Positions 46,226 to 55,275 of a stretch of 64,000 nt of DNA are shown one piece after another. The stretch covers positions 37,318-101,317 of the forward strand of contig NZ_JAMTCQ010000009.1 of the NCBI RefSeq assembly GCF_024171895.1, given 5' to 3'. Origin of the DNA: Prauserella halophila (GTDB lineage: Bacteria > Actinomycetota > Actinomycetes > Mycobacteriales > Pseudonocardiaceae). A program made the position numbers and the translations under genes. Within the stretch, counting starts at the first letter, position 1. Every line of letters starts with the position of its first letter. The notes beneath the pieces were generated by a model. That model was not told the DNA's origin and did no database searches. It saw only the letters and a program-made list of their open reading frames with translations.

Positions 46226-46843
46226 TTGGGGGTGCGGAGGTTCGCGACGATCGGCCTGGTCGGCGGGGTTCTCGGCTGCGCGCTGCTCGCCGGGTGCGGC
46301 CAGCCGTCCGAGTCGTCGGCACGGCCGGGGGACCGGCCGTCCGGCACCCCTGCGGCCTCGGGTGATCCCGCCACTCCCGAAGGTGACGACGAGCTCGTCG
46401 CCTGGGTGGAGGAATACTGCGGCGCCGCAGCCGATGTCGTCGACGCCGCGAGCCGCTTGCCCGAGATCGACGCCAGCACTCCGGAACGCACTTCTGCCAC
46501 TTCCGGCAGGCTGCTGACCGTGATGATCGGCGGGCTCGACACCGCACTCGAACGCCTGCGCGGGCTCGGCGAGACGGGCGTGGACGGGGCCGAGCGGGTG
46601 CGCCTGTCCACGGTCGAGGCCTACAGCCGGGTACGTGAGCGGGCCGTCAACGCCAAAGGTGCGCTCGATCGGAGTGGTGCCGACGCCCTCGGCGACGTGC
46701 GCACCACGCTCGACCGGGTCGGCGCACTCGAGCTGCTCGGTGACCTCGACGAGGTGCCCGAGCTCCGCGACGCAGGCACGCGCTCGCACACCTGCGGGCA
46801 ACTCTCCGCGGACGGCGACCCTCGCATCGCCGCCCCTCGGTGA
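46226..46843 (+). CDS. Putative lipoprotein of unknown function
   Basis: Protein of 205 residues. The N-terminal helix VRRFATIGLVGGVLGCALLAGC ends in a lipobox with C24. A Pro/Ser/Gly linker leads to an all-helical domain of about 140 residues with two cysteines (EEYCGAA near 65 and SHTCGQ near 190) that may pair. I do not recognise the family. The start is TTG 46226 (six bases after GGAGGGGG) or GTG 46232. It stands between hppA and topA. Confidence 0.65.
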   Translation: MGVRRFATIGLVGGVLGCALLAGCGQPSESSARPGDRPSGTPAASGDPATPEGDDELVAWVEEYCGAAADVVDAASRLPEIDASTPERTSATSGRLLTVMIGGLDTALERLRGLGETGVDGAERVRLSTVEAYSRVRERAVNAKGALDRSGADALGDVRTTLDRVGALELLGDLDEVPELRDAGTRSHTCGQLSADGDPRIAAPR

Positions 46844-47188
46844 CCGGTGCCGGCGGTCATCCGGCTGCGCCACCAGCCGTTCGTGGTTCACGGTCGTGAT
46901 TCGTGAGCCGAGCGCCCGGGAATATCTCGGCACGGGCCGGTGCCTCGATGGCACGTGGCCGTTCGGCCCGCCCGGGTGAGGTCGACGTCACCTGTGCAAC
47001 CCGTCGGTGGGTAGTCACCGTGGGGGTGGCGGGCGAGAGCCGGCGCGGCGGCATGGAAGCATCGGGGACGAATCGGCCGAACTACTTGACACGCCGCATG
47101 GGGCGTGTTGAGGAACCTAGGCAGACACGACGGACGTTCAGCGTGCACACTGGCGGGTCCGACAGGTGAGTTGAGGAAGCGGGACAGC
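46844..47188. other. 345-bp region upstream of topA
   Basis: No supported gene. It presumably holds the topA promoter; TTGACA occurs on the plus strand only as part of CTTGACACG near 47084, with AACCTAGG about 25 bases further on as a poor -10 candidate. Nothing else recognised. Confidence 0.35.
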
Positions 47189-50100
47189 GTGGCGGCAACG
47201 ACGCGGAAGAAGAACGGCGAGAGCTCCGGTGGCGGCAACCGGCGACTGGTGATCGTCGAATCGCCGACGAAGGCGCGCAAGATCGCGCCGTATCTCGGCA
47301 ACGGTTATGTCGTCGAGTCCTCGCGCGGCCACATCCGCGACCTGCCGCGCGGCGCCGCCGACGTGCCCGCCAAGTACAAGGGCCAGCCGTGGGCGCGCCT
47401 CGGTGTCGACGTCGACAACGACTTCGAGCCGCTCTACATCGTTCCCGCCGACAAGAAGTCCACGGTCACTGAGCTCAAAGGCCTGCTCAAGGACGTTGAC
47501 GAGCTCTATCTCGCGACGGACCCCGACCGTGAGGGCGAAGCCATCGCCTGGCATCTGCTCGAAGCGCTGAAGCCCAAGGTGCCCGTGCGTCGCATGGTGT
47601 TCCACGAGGTCACGCCGGAGGCGATCCGCGCTGCGGCCGAGAGTACCCGCGAGCTCGATCCGGACCTGGTGGATGCGCAGGAGACGCGCCGCATTCTCGA
47701 CCGGCTGTACGGCTACGAGGTCTCGCCGGTGCTGTGGAAGAAGGTCATGCCGAGGCTGTCGGCAGGCCGGGTGCAGTCGGTGGCGACGCGCGTGGTCGTC
47801 GAGCGTGAGCGTGAGCGCATGCGGTTCACGTCGGCCTCGTACTGGGACATCTCGGCGACGATGGACGCAGGCGCCGATGCCGCGCCGCAGAACTTCCCCG
47901 CACGACTGACGGCCGTGGACGGCGCCCGCGTCGCCACGGGCCGTGATTTCAGCTGGAACGGACAGCTCAAGGACTCTTCGTCCGAGGTCCGCGTGCTCGA
48001 CGAGGCCGAGGCGAACCGCCTCGCCACGGCGCTGGACGGCGCCGACTTCGCGGTCAGGAGCGTCGAGGAGAAGCCGTACACGCGCAAGCCGTACGCGCCG
48101 TTCATGACGTCGACGCTGCAGCAGGAGGCGGGCCGCAAGCTGCGGTTCTCGTCGGAGCGTTCGATGCGGATCGCGCAGCGGCTGTACGAGAACGGTTACA
48201 TCACCTATATGCGTACCGACTCGACGACGCTGTCGGAGGCGGCGCTGTCGGCCGCTCGCAGTCAGGCGACCGACCTGTACGGCTCGGAGTACGTGTCGAA
48301 CAGTCCGCGGCAATACAACCGCAAGGTCAAGAACGCGCAGGAGGCGCACGAGGCGATCCGCCCGGCCGGTGAGGTGTTCCGCACGCCCGGCCAGGCCGCA
48401 GGTGAGCTGGAGACCGACGAGTTCCGCCTGTACGAGCTGATCTGGCAGCGCACGATCGCCTCGCAGATGGCCGACGCCAAGGGCACGACGATGTCGGTGA
48501 AGATCGCCGGTACGGCCACCGGCACCGGGGAGGAGTGCGTGTTCTCGGCCTCCGGCCGCACGATCACGTTCCCCGGCTTCCTGAAGGCCTACGTCGAATC
48601 CGTCGACACCGAGGAGGGCGGCGAGGCCGACGACAAGCAGAAGCGGCTGCCGCAGCTCGCCGAGGGGAACAACCTCACCGCGGCCGAGCTCGACCCGGAC
48701 GGCCACGCGACGTCGCCGCCCGCGCGCTACAGCGAGCCCGCGCTGGTGAGCAAGCTCGAGGAGCTGGGCATCGGACGGCCCTCGACGTACGCGTCGATCA
48801 TCAAGACCATCCAGGATCGCGGCTACGTGTGGAAGAAGGGGTCCGCGCTGGTGCCGTCGTGGGTGGCGTTCTCGGTGGTCGGGCTGATGGAACGGCATTT
48901 CGAGCGGCTCGTCGACTACGACTTCACGGCCGCGATGGAGGACGAGCTCGACCGGATCGCCAGCGGCGACGACAAGCGCACGAGCTGGTTGTCGCGGTTC
49001 TACTTCGGCGGCGACATGGGAGTCGACGGATCGGTCGGCCGGATCGGCGGCCTGAAGAAGATGGTCGGTTCGGGTGTCGAGGACATCGACGCGCGGGAGA
49101 TCAATTCGATCCCGATGTTCACCGACTCCGAGGGCAGGGACGTCGTCGTGCGGGTCGGCCGGTACGGGCCGTATCTCGAGCGCGAGGTGGACGGCAAGTC
49201 GCAGCGGGCGAACCTGTCCGACGACCTGCCGCCGGACGAGCTGACGCTGGAAATCGCCGAGAAGCTGTTCGCGACGCCCCAGGAAGGGCGTGTGCTGGGC
49301 ACGGACCCGGTGAGCGGGCACGAGATCGTCGTGAAGGAAGGCCGCTTCGGCCCGTACGTCACGGAACTTCTGCCGGAGCCGGAGGAGGAGCAGGCCGAAC
49401 AACCCCGGGCCGAGGAGTCCGGGTCCGAGCAGGCCAAGGCCGAGGACGCATCCGGTGAGCAGAAGGCCGGCACCAAGACGGCGGCCAAGAAGACCACGGC
49501 GAAGAAGACGACGAAGAAGACGGACAAGCCGAAGCCGCGCACCGCGTCGCTGCTGAAGTCGATGGACGTCGCCGAGGTGACGCTCGACGATGCGCTGAAG
49601 CTGCTGTCGCTGCCGCGTGTGGTGGGCACGGATCCGGAGTCGGGTGAGGAGATCACCGCGCAGAACGGCCGGTACGGGCCGTATCTGAAAAAGGGCACCG
49701 ACTCCCGGTCGCTGGCCACCGAGGAGCAGATCTTCGACATCACGCTCGAGGAGGCGCTGAAGCTCTACGCCGAACCGAAGCGTCGCGGCAGGCAGGCGGC
49801 GAAGCCGCCGCTGATGGAGCTCAAGGCGGACTCGGTCTCCGGCAAACCGATCGTGGTCAAGGACGGCCGGTTCGGGCCGTACGTCACCGACGGCGAGTAC
49901 AACGCGTCGCTGCGCAAGTCCGACAGTGTCGAGGACCTGACGCAGGAACGCGCCGAGGAGCTGCTCGCCGAGAAGCGTGCCAAGGGGCCGGCGAAGAAGC
50001 CCGCCAAGAAGTCGACCACGACGAAGAGCGCGGCTTCGGACAGCGGCACGGCTTCGAAGAGCACCGCCGCCAAGAGCACGGCCACCAAGAGCACGGCCAC

Positions 50101-50338
50101 CAAGAGCACCGCCGCCAAGAGCACGGCCACCAAGAGCACGGCGAAGAAGGAAACCCCGGCCAAGTCCACGACGGCCAAATCCACAGCGGCCAAGTCCGGC
50201 TCATCGAAGTCGACCTCGGCCAAGTCCACTTCGTCGAAGTCCACGACGGCCAAATCCACGGCAGCCAAGTCCACTTCGTCGAAGTCCACAGCGGCCAAGT
50301 CCACGGCTTCGAAGAGCACGACGACCGCGAAGAAGTAG
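47189..50338 (+). CDS. topA: DNA topoisomerase I
   Basis: Type IA topoisomerase of 1049 residues that relaxes negative supercoils. The TOPRIM domain shows VIVESPTKARKI and DPDREGEAIAWHL; the catalytic tyrosine is Y340 (GYITYMRTDS). The C-terminal part has repeated topo C domains of the actinobacterial type (GRYGPYL, GRFGPYV in VKDGRFGPYVTDG). From about residue 930 the tail is Lys/Ser/Thr/Ala-rich (AKST repeats), expected to bind DNA and raise processivity. GTG 47189 follows GAGGAA. Matches Rv3646c. Confidence 0.96.
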   Translation: MAATTRKKNGESSGGGNRRLVIVESPTKARKIAPYLGNGYVVESSRGHIRDLPRGAADVPAKYKGQPWARLGVDVDNDFEPLYIVPADKKSTVTELKGLLKDVDELYLATDPDREGEAIAWHLLEALKPKVPVRRMVFHEVTPEAIRAAAESTRELDPDLVDAQETRRILDRLYGYEVSPVLWKKVMPRLSAGRVQSVATRVVVERERERMRFTSASYWDISATMDAGADAAPQNFPARLTAVDGARVATGRDFSWNGQLKDSSSEVRVLDEAEANRLATALDGADFAVRSVEEKPYTRKPYAPFMTSTLQQEAGRKLRFSSERSMRIAQRLYENGYITYMRTDSTTLSEAALSAARSQATDLYGSEYVSNSPRQYNRKVKNAQEAHEAIRPAGEVFRTPGQAAGELETDEFRLYELIWQRTIASQMADAKGTTMSVKIAGTATGTGEECVFSASGRTITFPGFLKAYVESVDTEEGGEADDKQKRLPQLAEGNNLTAAELDPDGHATSPPARYSEPALVSKLEELGIGRPSTYASIIKTIQDRGYVWKKGSALVPSWVAFSVVGLMERHFERLVDYDFTAAMEDELDRIASGDDKRTSWLSRFYFGGDMGVDGSVGRIGGLKKMVGSGVEDIDAREINSIPMFTDSEGRDVVVRVGRYGPYLEREVDGKSQRANLSDDLPPDELTLEIAEKLFATPQEGRVLGTDPVSGHEIVVKEGRFGPYVTELLPEPEEEQAEQPRAEESGSEQAKAEDASGEQKAGTKTAAKKTTAKKTTKKTDKPKPRTASLLKSMDVAEVTLDDALKLLSLPRVVGTDPESGEEITAQNGRYGPYLKKGTDSRSLATEEQIFDITLEEALKLYAEPKRRGRQAAKPPLMELKADSVSGKPIVVKDGRFGPYVTDGEYNASLRKSDSVEDLTQERAEELLAEKRAKGPAKKPAKKSTTTKSAASDSGTASKSTAAKSTATKSTATKSTAAKSTATKSTAKKETPAKSTTAKSTAAKSGSSKSTSAKSTSSKSTTAKSTAAKSTSSKSTAAKSTASKSTTTAKK
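50057..50335 (+). repeat. 15-bp-based repeat coding for the AKST tail of topoisomerase I
   Basis: Units such as AAGAGCACGGCCACC occur in series with a 15-base period, then decay into 9- and 12-base variants (AAGTCCACG). Confidence 0.85.
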
Positions 50339-50773
50339 GCGTTTCGCCGACACCGGAGCGGATTGCCACGGCTCCGGCGGGAGAGTTCCAGCCGGGAGCC
50401 GTTGTCTGCCGGAAGCCGTTGTCTGCCGGAAGCCGTTGTCGCCGGGTGCGCCCGAACCGGGCAGGCCGGCAGTCACGTCACCGGTCCGGTGGATGTCGCC
50501 GACCGGGAGGGCGTGGCCGGGTGCGCCCTGCCCGATGTCCGGGATTCCGGCAGTGGCGGCGAGCGTATGTGCAGCGTAAGCGGGTTCTGTCGGAGCGTGG
50601 AGCGGCGTCGGTGACGCCTGCGTCCTGACCACCCGCCGCGGTCGCCGTGGTGCGCCGGTGACCCGAGTCATCGTCCTGTTGGCGGATGCGCGGTGTGATG
50701 GGACCGCTACCCTGGCAGCGAACGCCATGTCAGTGCGGATACTCCGCATCGGAAGCAGGCACGAGGAGGAAGC
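50339..50773. other. 435-bp gap after topA with 17-bp repeats
   Basis: No supported gene. The unit GCCGTTGTCTGCCGGAA is present twice at 50398-50431 with a partial third copy to about 50445. A GAGGAGGAAG site at the right end belongs to the next gene. No clear terminator was found for topA. Confidence 0.5.
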
Positions 50774-51325
50774 GTGGGCAGCGGAGACGGCACCCAGGCT
50801 CCGGAGTCGGCGCACGGCTACAGCGATTCACTGACCGACGAGGAATCCGCCACGGGCGGATCCCGTTCGTCGACTCCTCCTGCGCAGTCGACGGTGCCGG
50901 ACCTCGAGGTCATTCGCAGCAAAGCCGCCGCGGCGCTGGCCGCGGAGGACGCGAAGCAGGCCGACGGGACGGGCGCCGGTGAGTCCACCGACGGCGCTGC
51001 GGACACCGACGCCCCGGAGACCGCCGAAACGGCGAATGGCGATTCGGAGGCGGCCAAGAGCAGGTTCGGCAAGATCCCGCGGCCGCGGATGCGGGGCCAG
51101 CTGCTGCCCGCGATGCTGCGGCAGGGGCAACGGCCGCAGAAGGCGCAGCAACCCGCCGCGACCAAGCCTGCCAAGCAGCCGTTGAGCCAGCGCGTCACGG
51201 TGCGGAAGCCGTCGAACACCTCGGCGGGCATGATCGCGGCCGGTGTGTTGCTGATCGTCTTCGTGCTCGTGGCGATCCGGTTCGTCGTCAGCTTCGCCGA
51301 GAGTGTCGGCAGCGTCTTTTCCTGA
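50774..51325 (+). CDS. C-terminally anchored membrane protein, unknown function
   Basis: Protein of 183 residues. The N-terminal 145 residues are acidic then basic and disordered-looking, with RFGKIPRPRMRGQLLPAMLRQGQRPQKAQQ in the middle. A single helix near the C-terminus (AGMIAAGVLLIVFVLVAIRFVVSF) makes it a tail-anchored-like protein. GAGGAGGAAG lies just before GTG 50774, which supports translation. Function unknown; it lies between topA and the MFS fusion gene. Confidence 0.7.
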   Translation: MGSGDGTQAPESAHGYSDSLTDEESATGGSRSSTPPAQSTVPDLEVIRSKAAAALAAEDAKQADGTGAGESTDGAADTDAPETAETANGDSEAAKSRFGKIPRPRMRGQLLPAMLRQGQRPQKAQQPAATKPAKQPLSQRVTVRKPSNTSAGMIAAGVLLIVFVLVAIRFVVSFAESVGSVFS

Positions 51326-51509
51326 CCCGCGGTTGCTTCGCGCCGGATCGCCCCTGACCCACGACAGCCCCTGACCCGAGACCCCCTGCGACCACGCTTC
51401 GTGTGACCTCACGGTCGGTGGGGTATTGCTGACCCGCGGTGTCTTCGCTGGTCCGCCCCGCGAGGGCAGTCAGGTCAGCGATACGCTGGCCGCACAGGCA
51501 GCGCCGGTC

Positions 51510-53894
51510 ATGTGGGGTGGGCACATCAGCGAGGCAGCTCGGGGGACACAGAACGCCGACACGCGCAGCGAACGCGCGTCGACGGAAACTCCGTCGGCGC
51601 AGCACGAGATGTCCACGACCCGGCGGGCGCGCAGCGTACTGGGGATCCGGCCGTTCCGGCGACTGTGGGCGGTGACGTACCTGTGCAGCGTGGCCGACTG
51701 GCTCGCGATGCTCGGCCTCACCGGCCTCGTCACGAAGTACACCGACGACTACCTGCTGCAGAACTTCGCGTTCGTCGGTGTCGTGCTCACCCAGCTGCTG
51801 CCCGGGTTGCTGTTCGCGCCGCTCGGCGGTCTGCTCGCCGACCGGTTCGACCGCCGCAAGGTGATGATCGGAGCCGACCTCGCCCGGTTCGCACTGCTGT
51901 TCTCGATCCCGATCGTCGGATCGCCGATCTGGCTGTTCGTCGCCAACTTCATGGCGGGGTCCGCCGCCATGATGTGGATCCCCTCGAAGGACGCGGCGGT
52001 GCCGAACCTGCTGCGCAGGCCCGACCAGGTGGAAACGGCCAATCAGCTCGGCCTGTTCATGACCTACGGGCTCGCGGTCGTCAGCGGTGCCGGGCTGTAC
52101 TCGGTGCTCACCGGTGTGCAGACGACGCTCGGCATCTCGCCCGACGCGTTCGGCGAGTTCGGCATCGCCAACGCCGTCGTGTTCATCAACGCGCTGCTGT
52201 ACCTGGCCAGTGCGGTCCTCATCGCGACCCGCATCCCGGAACTGTCGCTGCGCAACGTCCACCCCGTGCCGGAAAGCAGCGTCGCGCACTCGCCGGACGC
52301 CGCGACGAGTCGTTCGGGCGAGAGCGACGACGCCGATGCCGACGAGGACAAGGTCGGTTTCATCGCGATGGTGCGGCAGAGCTTCAGCTACATCCGGCGC
52401 ACGAAGCTGGTCCGCGGCCTGCTGATCGGCATGATGGGCGCGTTCGCCGCGGGCGGCGCCGTGATCGGCGCGGCCAAGCCGTACTCGTTGAGCCTGGGCG
52501 GCGGCGAAGCGTCGTTCGGACTGTTGTTCGTGGCGGTGTTCGTCGGTGCCGCGGCGGGGCTGGCGATGGTGCCGAAGCTGGCCCGCAGGCTGCCGCACGA
52601 CCGGCTGTTCGGCGTGGGCATCGTGCTGGCGGGCCTGGCGCTGATCGCCGTCGCGCTGTCGCCGCACCTGGCCGTGTCGCTCATCGCGGCGGCCGCCGTC
52701 GGTGCGTGCGCGGGTGCGGGCTTCCTCACCGGCGTCACGATCATCGGTTCGCAGATCGACGACTCGATGCGCGGGCGCATCAACGCGATCTACCAGTCGC
52801 TGCTGAAGATCATCATCTTTGGTGCGACCGCGACCGTGCCGGTGCTCATCGGCCTGGTGCAGCCGCACAAGATCACGGTGTGGGGCAACGAGCTGATCAT
52901 CGACGGCACGCGCCCGGTGCTGCTCGGCGGCGGGCTGCTGGCCGCGCTCGTCGGCGTTGTCGCGTACCGGCAGATGGACTCGCGCCGCACCGAACCGATC
53001 CTCGCCGACCTGCGCAACGTCATGCGCAGGCGGCCACGGCGCGTGAACGGCCTGCTCATCGCACTCGAAGGCACGACGGCGACCGACACCGGCAGGCAGG
53101 CGGCCCGCCTCGCCGACACGCTGCGCAGCGGTGAGCGGGACGTCGTACTCGCCACCGATCCGGCGCTCGACGACGAACGGCTGGAGGGCATCGTCTCCGG
53201 GGCCTCGCTGTCGAGCGCGCGGGCGCAAGCGCTTGCGGCCGCGGCCGTGCGCGCCGACATCGTGGAACGCGACATCCGGCCTGCGCTCGACTCCGGCGCG
53301 GTCGTCGTCATGGAGCGGTTCGTCGACTCGCCGCTCGCACACCTGTCCGCGGTCGCCGGGCTCGACGCGTCCGAGCTGGAAGGTCTCGCCGACTGGGCGA
53401 CGGCACGGTTGCGGCCCGACCTCGCGGTGCTGCTCGACACCGACCCGGCGGTCGGCACCGTCGAGGGCAGCGCCGACAGCACGTCCGCAGGCCCGCAGCA
53501 TTGGCGCGTGCAGCAGCTGCTCACCGAAATGGCGTCGGCGGACCCGCAGCACTACGTCGTCGTGGACGCGGAGGGCAGCCCCGACGAGGTCGCCGAACGC
53601 ATCCACACCGCGGTTCAGTGCGCCCTGGCCGGAAAGGTTCCCGGGTTGAGTAAGTTCGGGCGCCCGACGACCGGTCGCGCGCCCGACGGTGACGTTCCCG
53701 CCCACGACGCTGTATCCCACGACGCCGCATCCCACGACGCCGCATCCCGCGACGCCGCATCTCACGGCGCCGCATCCCACGGCGCCGCATCCCACGGCGC
53801 TGTATCCGACGGCGCTGTATCCCAGGAGGTCGCGTCCGACGAGGCCGCGTCCGGAGCCGCCGAGGAACGCGCGACACAGAGGACCGCATCGTGA
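51510..53894 (+). CDS. MFS-like membrane domain fused to a degenerate thymidylate kinase
   Basis: Fusion protein of about 794 residues. Residues about 40-490 form an MFS domain with some 12 helices (GGLLADRFDRRKVMIGADLARF is motif A). From about 512 it continues as a dTMP-kinase-like domain (NGLLIALEGTTATDTGRQAARLADTL, VVVMERFVDSPLAHLSAVAGLD, AVLLDTDPAVG). The P-loop at 521-528 is GTTATDTG, without the GKS/T, so kinase activity is unlikely. A tail of HDAAS repeats follows. The start is uncertain: TTG 51426, ATG 51510 or ATG 51609. It is coupled to holB by GTGA, like known MFS/Tmk fusions in actinobacteria. Confidence 0.82.
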   Translation: MWGGHISEAARGTQNADTRSERASTETPSAQHEMSTTRRARSVLGIRPFRRLWAVTYLCSVADWLAMLGLTGLVTKYTDDYLLQNFAFVGVVLTQLLPGLLFAPLGGLLADRFDRRKVMIGADLARFALLFSIPIVGSPIWLFVANFMAGSAAMMWIPSKDAAVPNLLRRPDQVETANQLGLFMTYGLAVVSGAGLYSVLTGVQTTLGISPDAFGEFGIANAVVFINALLYLASAVLIATRIPELSLRNVHPVPESSVAHSPDAATSRSGESDDADADEDKVGFIAMVRQSFSYIRRTKLVRGLLIGMMGAFAAGGAVIGAAKPYSLSLGGGEASFGLLFVAVFVGAAAGLAMVPKLARRLPHDRLFGVGIVLAGLALIAVALSPHLAVSLIAAAAVGACAGAGFLTGVTIIGSQIDDSMRGRINAIYQSLLKIIIFGATATVPVLIGLVQPHKITVWGNELIIDGTRPVLLGGGLLAALVGVVAYRQMDSRRTEPILADLRNVMRRRPRRVNGLLIALEGTTATDTGRQAARLADTLRSGERDVVLATDPALDDERLEGIVSGASLSSARAQALAAAAVRADIVERDIRPALDSGAVVVMERFVDSPLAHLSAVAGLDASELEGLADWATARLRPDLAVLLDTDPAVGTVEGSADSTSAGPQHWRVQQLLTEMASADPQHYVVVDAEGSPDEVAERIHTAVQCALAGKVPGLSKFGRPTTGRAPDGDVPAHDAVSHDAASHDAASRDAASHGAASHGAASHGAVSDGAVSQEVASDEAASGAAEERATQRTAS
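53703..53822 (+). repeat. 15-bp repeat coding for HDAAS/HGAAS, eight copies
   Basis: Eight consecutive 15-base units of the type CACGACGCCGCATCC, with few changes between copies, encode the C-terminal tail of the MFS/kinase fusion. Confidence 0.93.
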
Positions 53895-55081
53895 CGCCGG
53901 TCTGGTCGCAGGTGGTCGGTCAGGAACCGGCCGTCGAGACGTTGCAGACCGCCGCGTCGGCCGCCGCCGCACTCGTCGCGGGCGAGGCCGACACGAACGG
54001 CGGGATGACGCACGCGTGGCTGTTCACCGGCCCGCCGGGATCGGGCCGTTCCGTGGCGGCTCGGACGTTCGCCGCCGCGTTGCAGTGCTCGACGGGCACG
54101 GGCTGCGGCGGCTGCTCCGGCTGCCGCACCGCGGTCGCGGGCACCCACGCCGACGTGCGGCTCGTCGTTCCCGAGGGGCTGTCGATCGCGGTCGCGGAGA
54201 TGCGGTCGCTCGTACAGGCCGCCGCACGCAGGCCCACGACCGGCGAGTGGCAGGTCGTGATCATCGAGGACGCCGACCGGCTGACCGAGGGCGCCTCGAA
54301 CGCGCTGCTCAAGGCAGTGGAGGAACCGCCGGCCCGCACGGTGTTCCTGTTGTGTGCGCCGTCCGACCACCCCGAGGACGTGTCCGTGACGATCCGGTCG
54401 CGGTGCAGGCTCGTCACGCTGCGCACGCCGCCGCCGGACGCCATCGCACGGGTGCTGGGCGAGCGGGACGGTGTCGACGAGTCGACCGCGCGCTGGGCGG
54501 CGTCGGTGTGCGGCGGACACGTCGGCAGGGCACGCAGGCTCGCCACCGACGAGGCCGCCCGCGGACGCCGCGACGCGGTGCTGCGTATCCCGCTCGGGCT
54601 GCGCAGGCCCGGGGACATCTTCACGTGCGCGGACGAGCTGATCAAGACCGCCGAGTCCGACGCCGCCGACGAGAGCAAGGCGCGTGACGAGGCGGAGGCG
54701 GAGGAGCTGCGCACCGCGATGGGCTCCGGTGGCAGCGGCAAGGGTGTGGCCGCGGCGAAACGGTCCGCGGACGCCGCCGTGAAACAGCTGGAGAAGCGGC
54801 AGAAGTCGCGCGCCACCAGAACTCAGCGGGACACGCTCGACCTGGCGCTCATCGATCTGGCCGGGTTCTACCGCGACGTGCTGGTCACGTCCAGCGGAGC
54901 GGGCGCCACGCTGAACCACCCCGACTTCGCCGAGCACAGCCGCGAGGCCGCGCGCGAGTGGACCCCGGCGTCGACGTTGCGGCGCCTCGAAGCGGTCCTC
55001 GAATGCCGCGACGCGATCACCTGGAACGTCAAACCCCGCATCGCCGTCGAGGCCATGGTCACCACCCTCCGCGAGGGCTGA
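53891..55081 (+). CDS. holB: DNA polymerase III delta-prime subunit
   Basis: Clamp-loader subunit of 396 residues. An AAA+ domain carries the P-loop position GPPGSGRS (47-54), with Arg for Lys as in a subunit that does not hydrolyse ATP. The zinc module has C66, C72, C75 and C78. VVIIEDADRLTEGASNALLKAVEEPP contains Walker B and the sensor region, with SRC at the SRC motif. A charged insertion (about 255-305) precedes the C-terminal collar domain. GTG overlaps the previous stop by four bases. Matches Rv3644c. Confidence 0.93.
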   Translation: MTPVWSQVVGQEPAVETLQTAASAAAALVAGEADTNGGMTHAWLFTGPPGSGRSVAARTFAAALQCSTGTGCGGCSGCRTAVAGTHADVRLVVPEGLSIAVAEMRSLVQAAARRPTTGEWQVVIIEDADRLTEGASNALLKAVEEPPARTVFLLCAPSDHPEDVSVTIRSRCRLVTLRTPPPDAIARVLGERDGVDESTARWAASVCGGHVGRARRLATDEAARGRRDAVLRIPLGLRRPGDIFTCADELIKTAESDAADESKARDEAEAEELRTAMGSGGSGKGVAAAKRSADAAVKQLEKRQKSRATRTQRDTLDLALIDLAGFYRDVLVTSSGAGATLNHPDFAEHSREAAREWTPASTLRRLEAVLECRDAITWNVKPRIAVEAMVTTLREG

Positions 55082-55096
55082 CGCCGCTGCTTTTGT

Positions 55097-55119
55097 GCCC
55101 CCAAGGGCACCTTAGTGGC
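55097..55119. repeat. Degenerate single copy of the dispersed palindrome
   Basis: A 23-base module beginning GCCCCCAAGGGCACCTTAG, followed by the spacer-like ATTGAGG but with no second module. It lies 15 bases after the holB stop. Confidence 0.65.
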
Positions 55120-55227
55120 ATTGAGGGGTGGTGGCCGGGCCGGCGGGCCGGAGCCCCTGATCTTCCCCTTGCTCCCACTGCCCGGACGGACACGCTCCGC
55201 GCGGCTGTGCCGTGCCGAAACGACGAC

Positions 55228-55259
55228 GCCCCCATGGTGCCCTTGGGCGCCATGGGGGC
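55228..55259. terminator. Palindromic hairpin between convergent genes
   Basis: GCCCCCATGG (55228-55237) pairs perfectly with CCATGGGGGC (55250-55259), with GCCC/GGGC inside the loop. It lies just downstream of the minus-strand secreted-protein gene and faces holB; it is related to the dispersed GCCCCGAAGG modules. Confidence 0.7.
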
Positions 55260-55275
55260 GGTCGATCGCCTGCTC

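Noticed and set aside
48535-49458. Long open frames inside topA, the helicase, the LuxR gene and other large genes on the other strand or frame
   Set aside because: High GC produces long shadow frames; they are Arg/Gly/Ala-rich, without domains, and lie entirely within well-supported genes.
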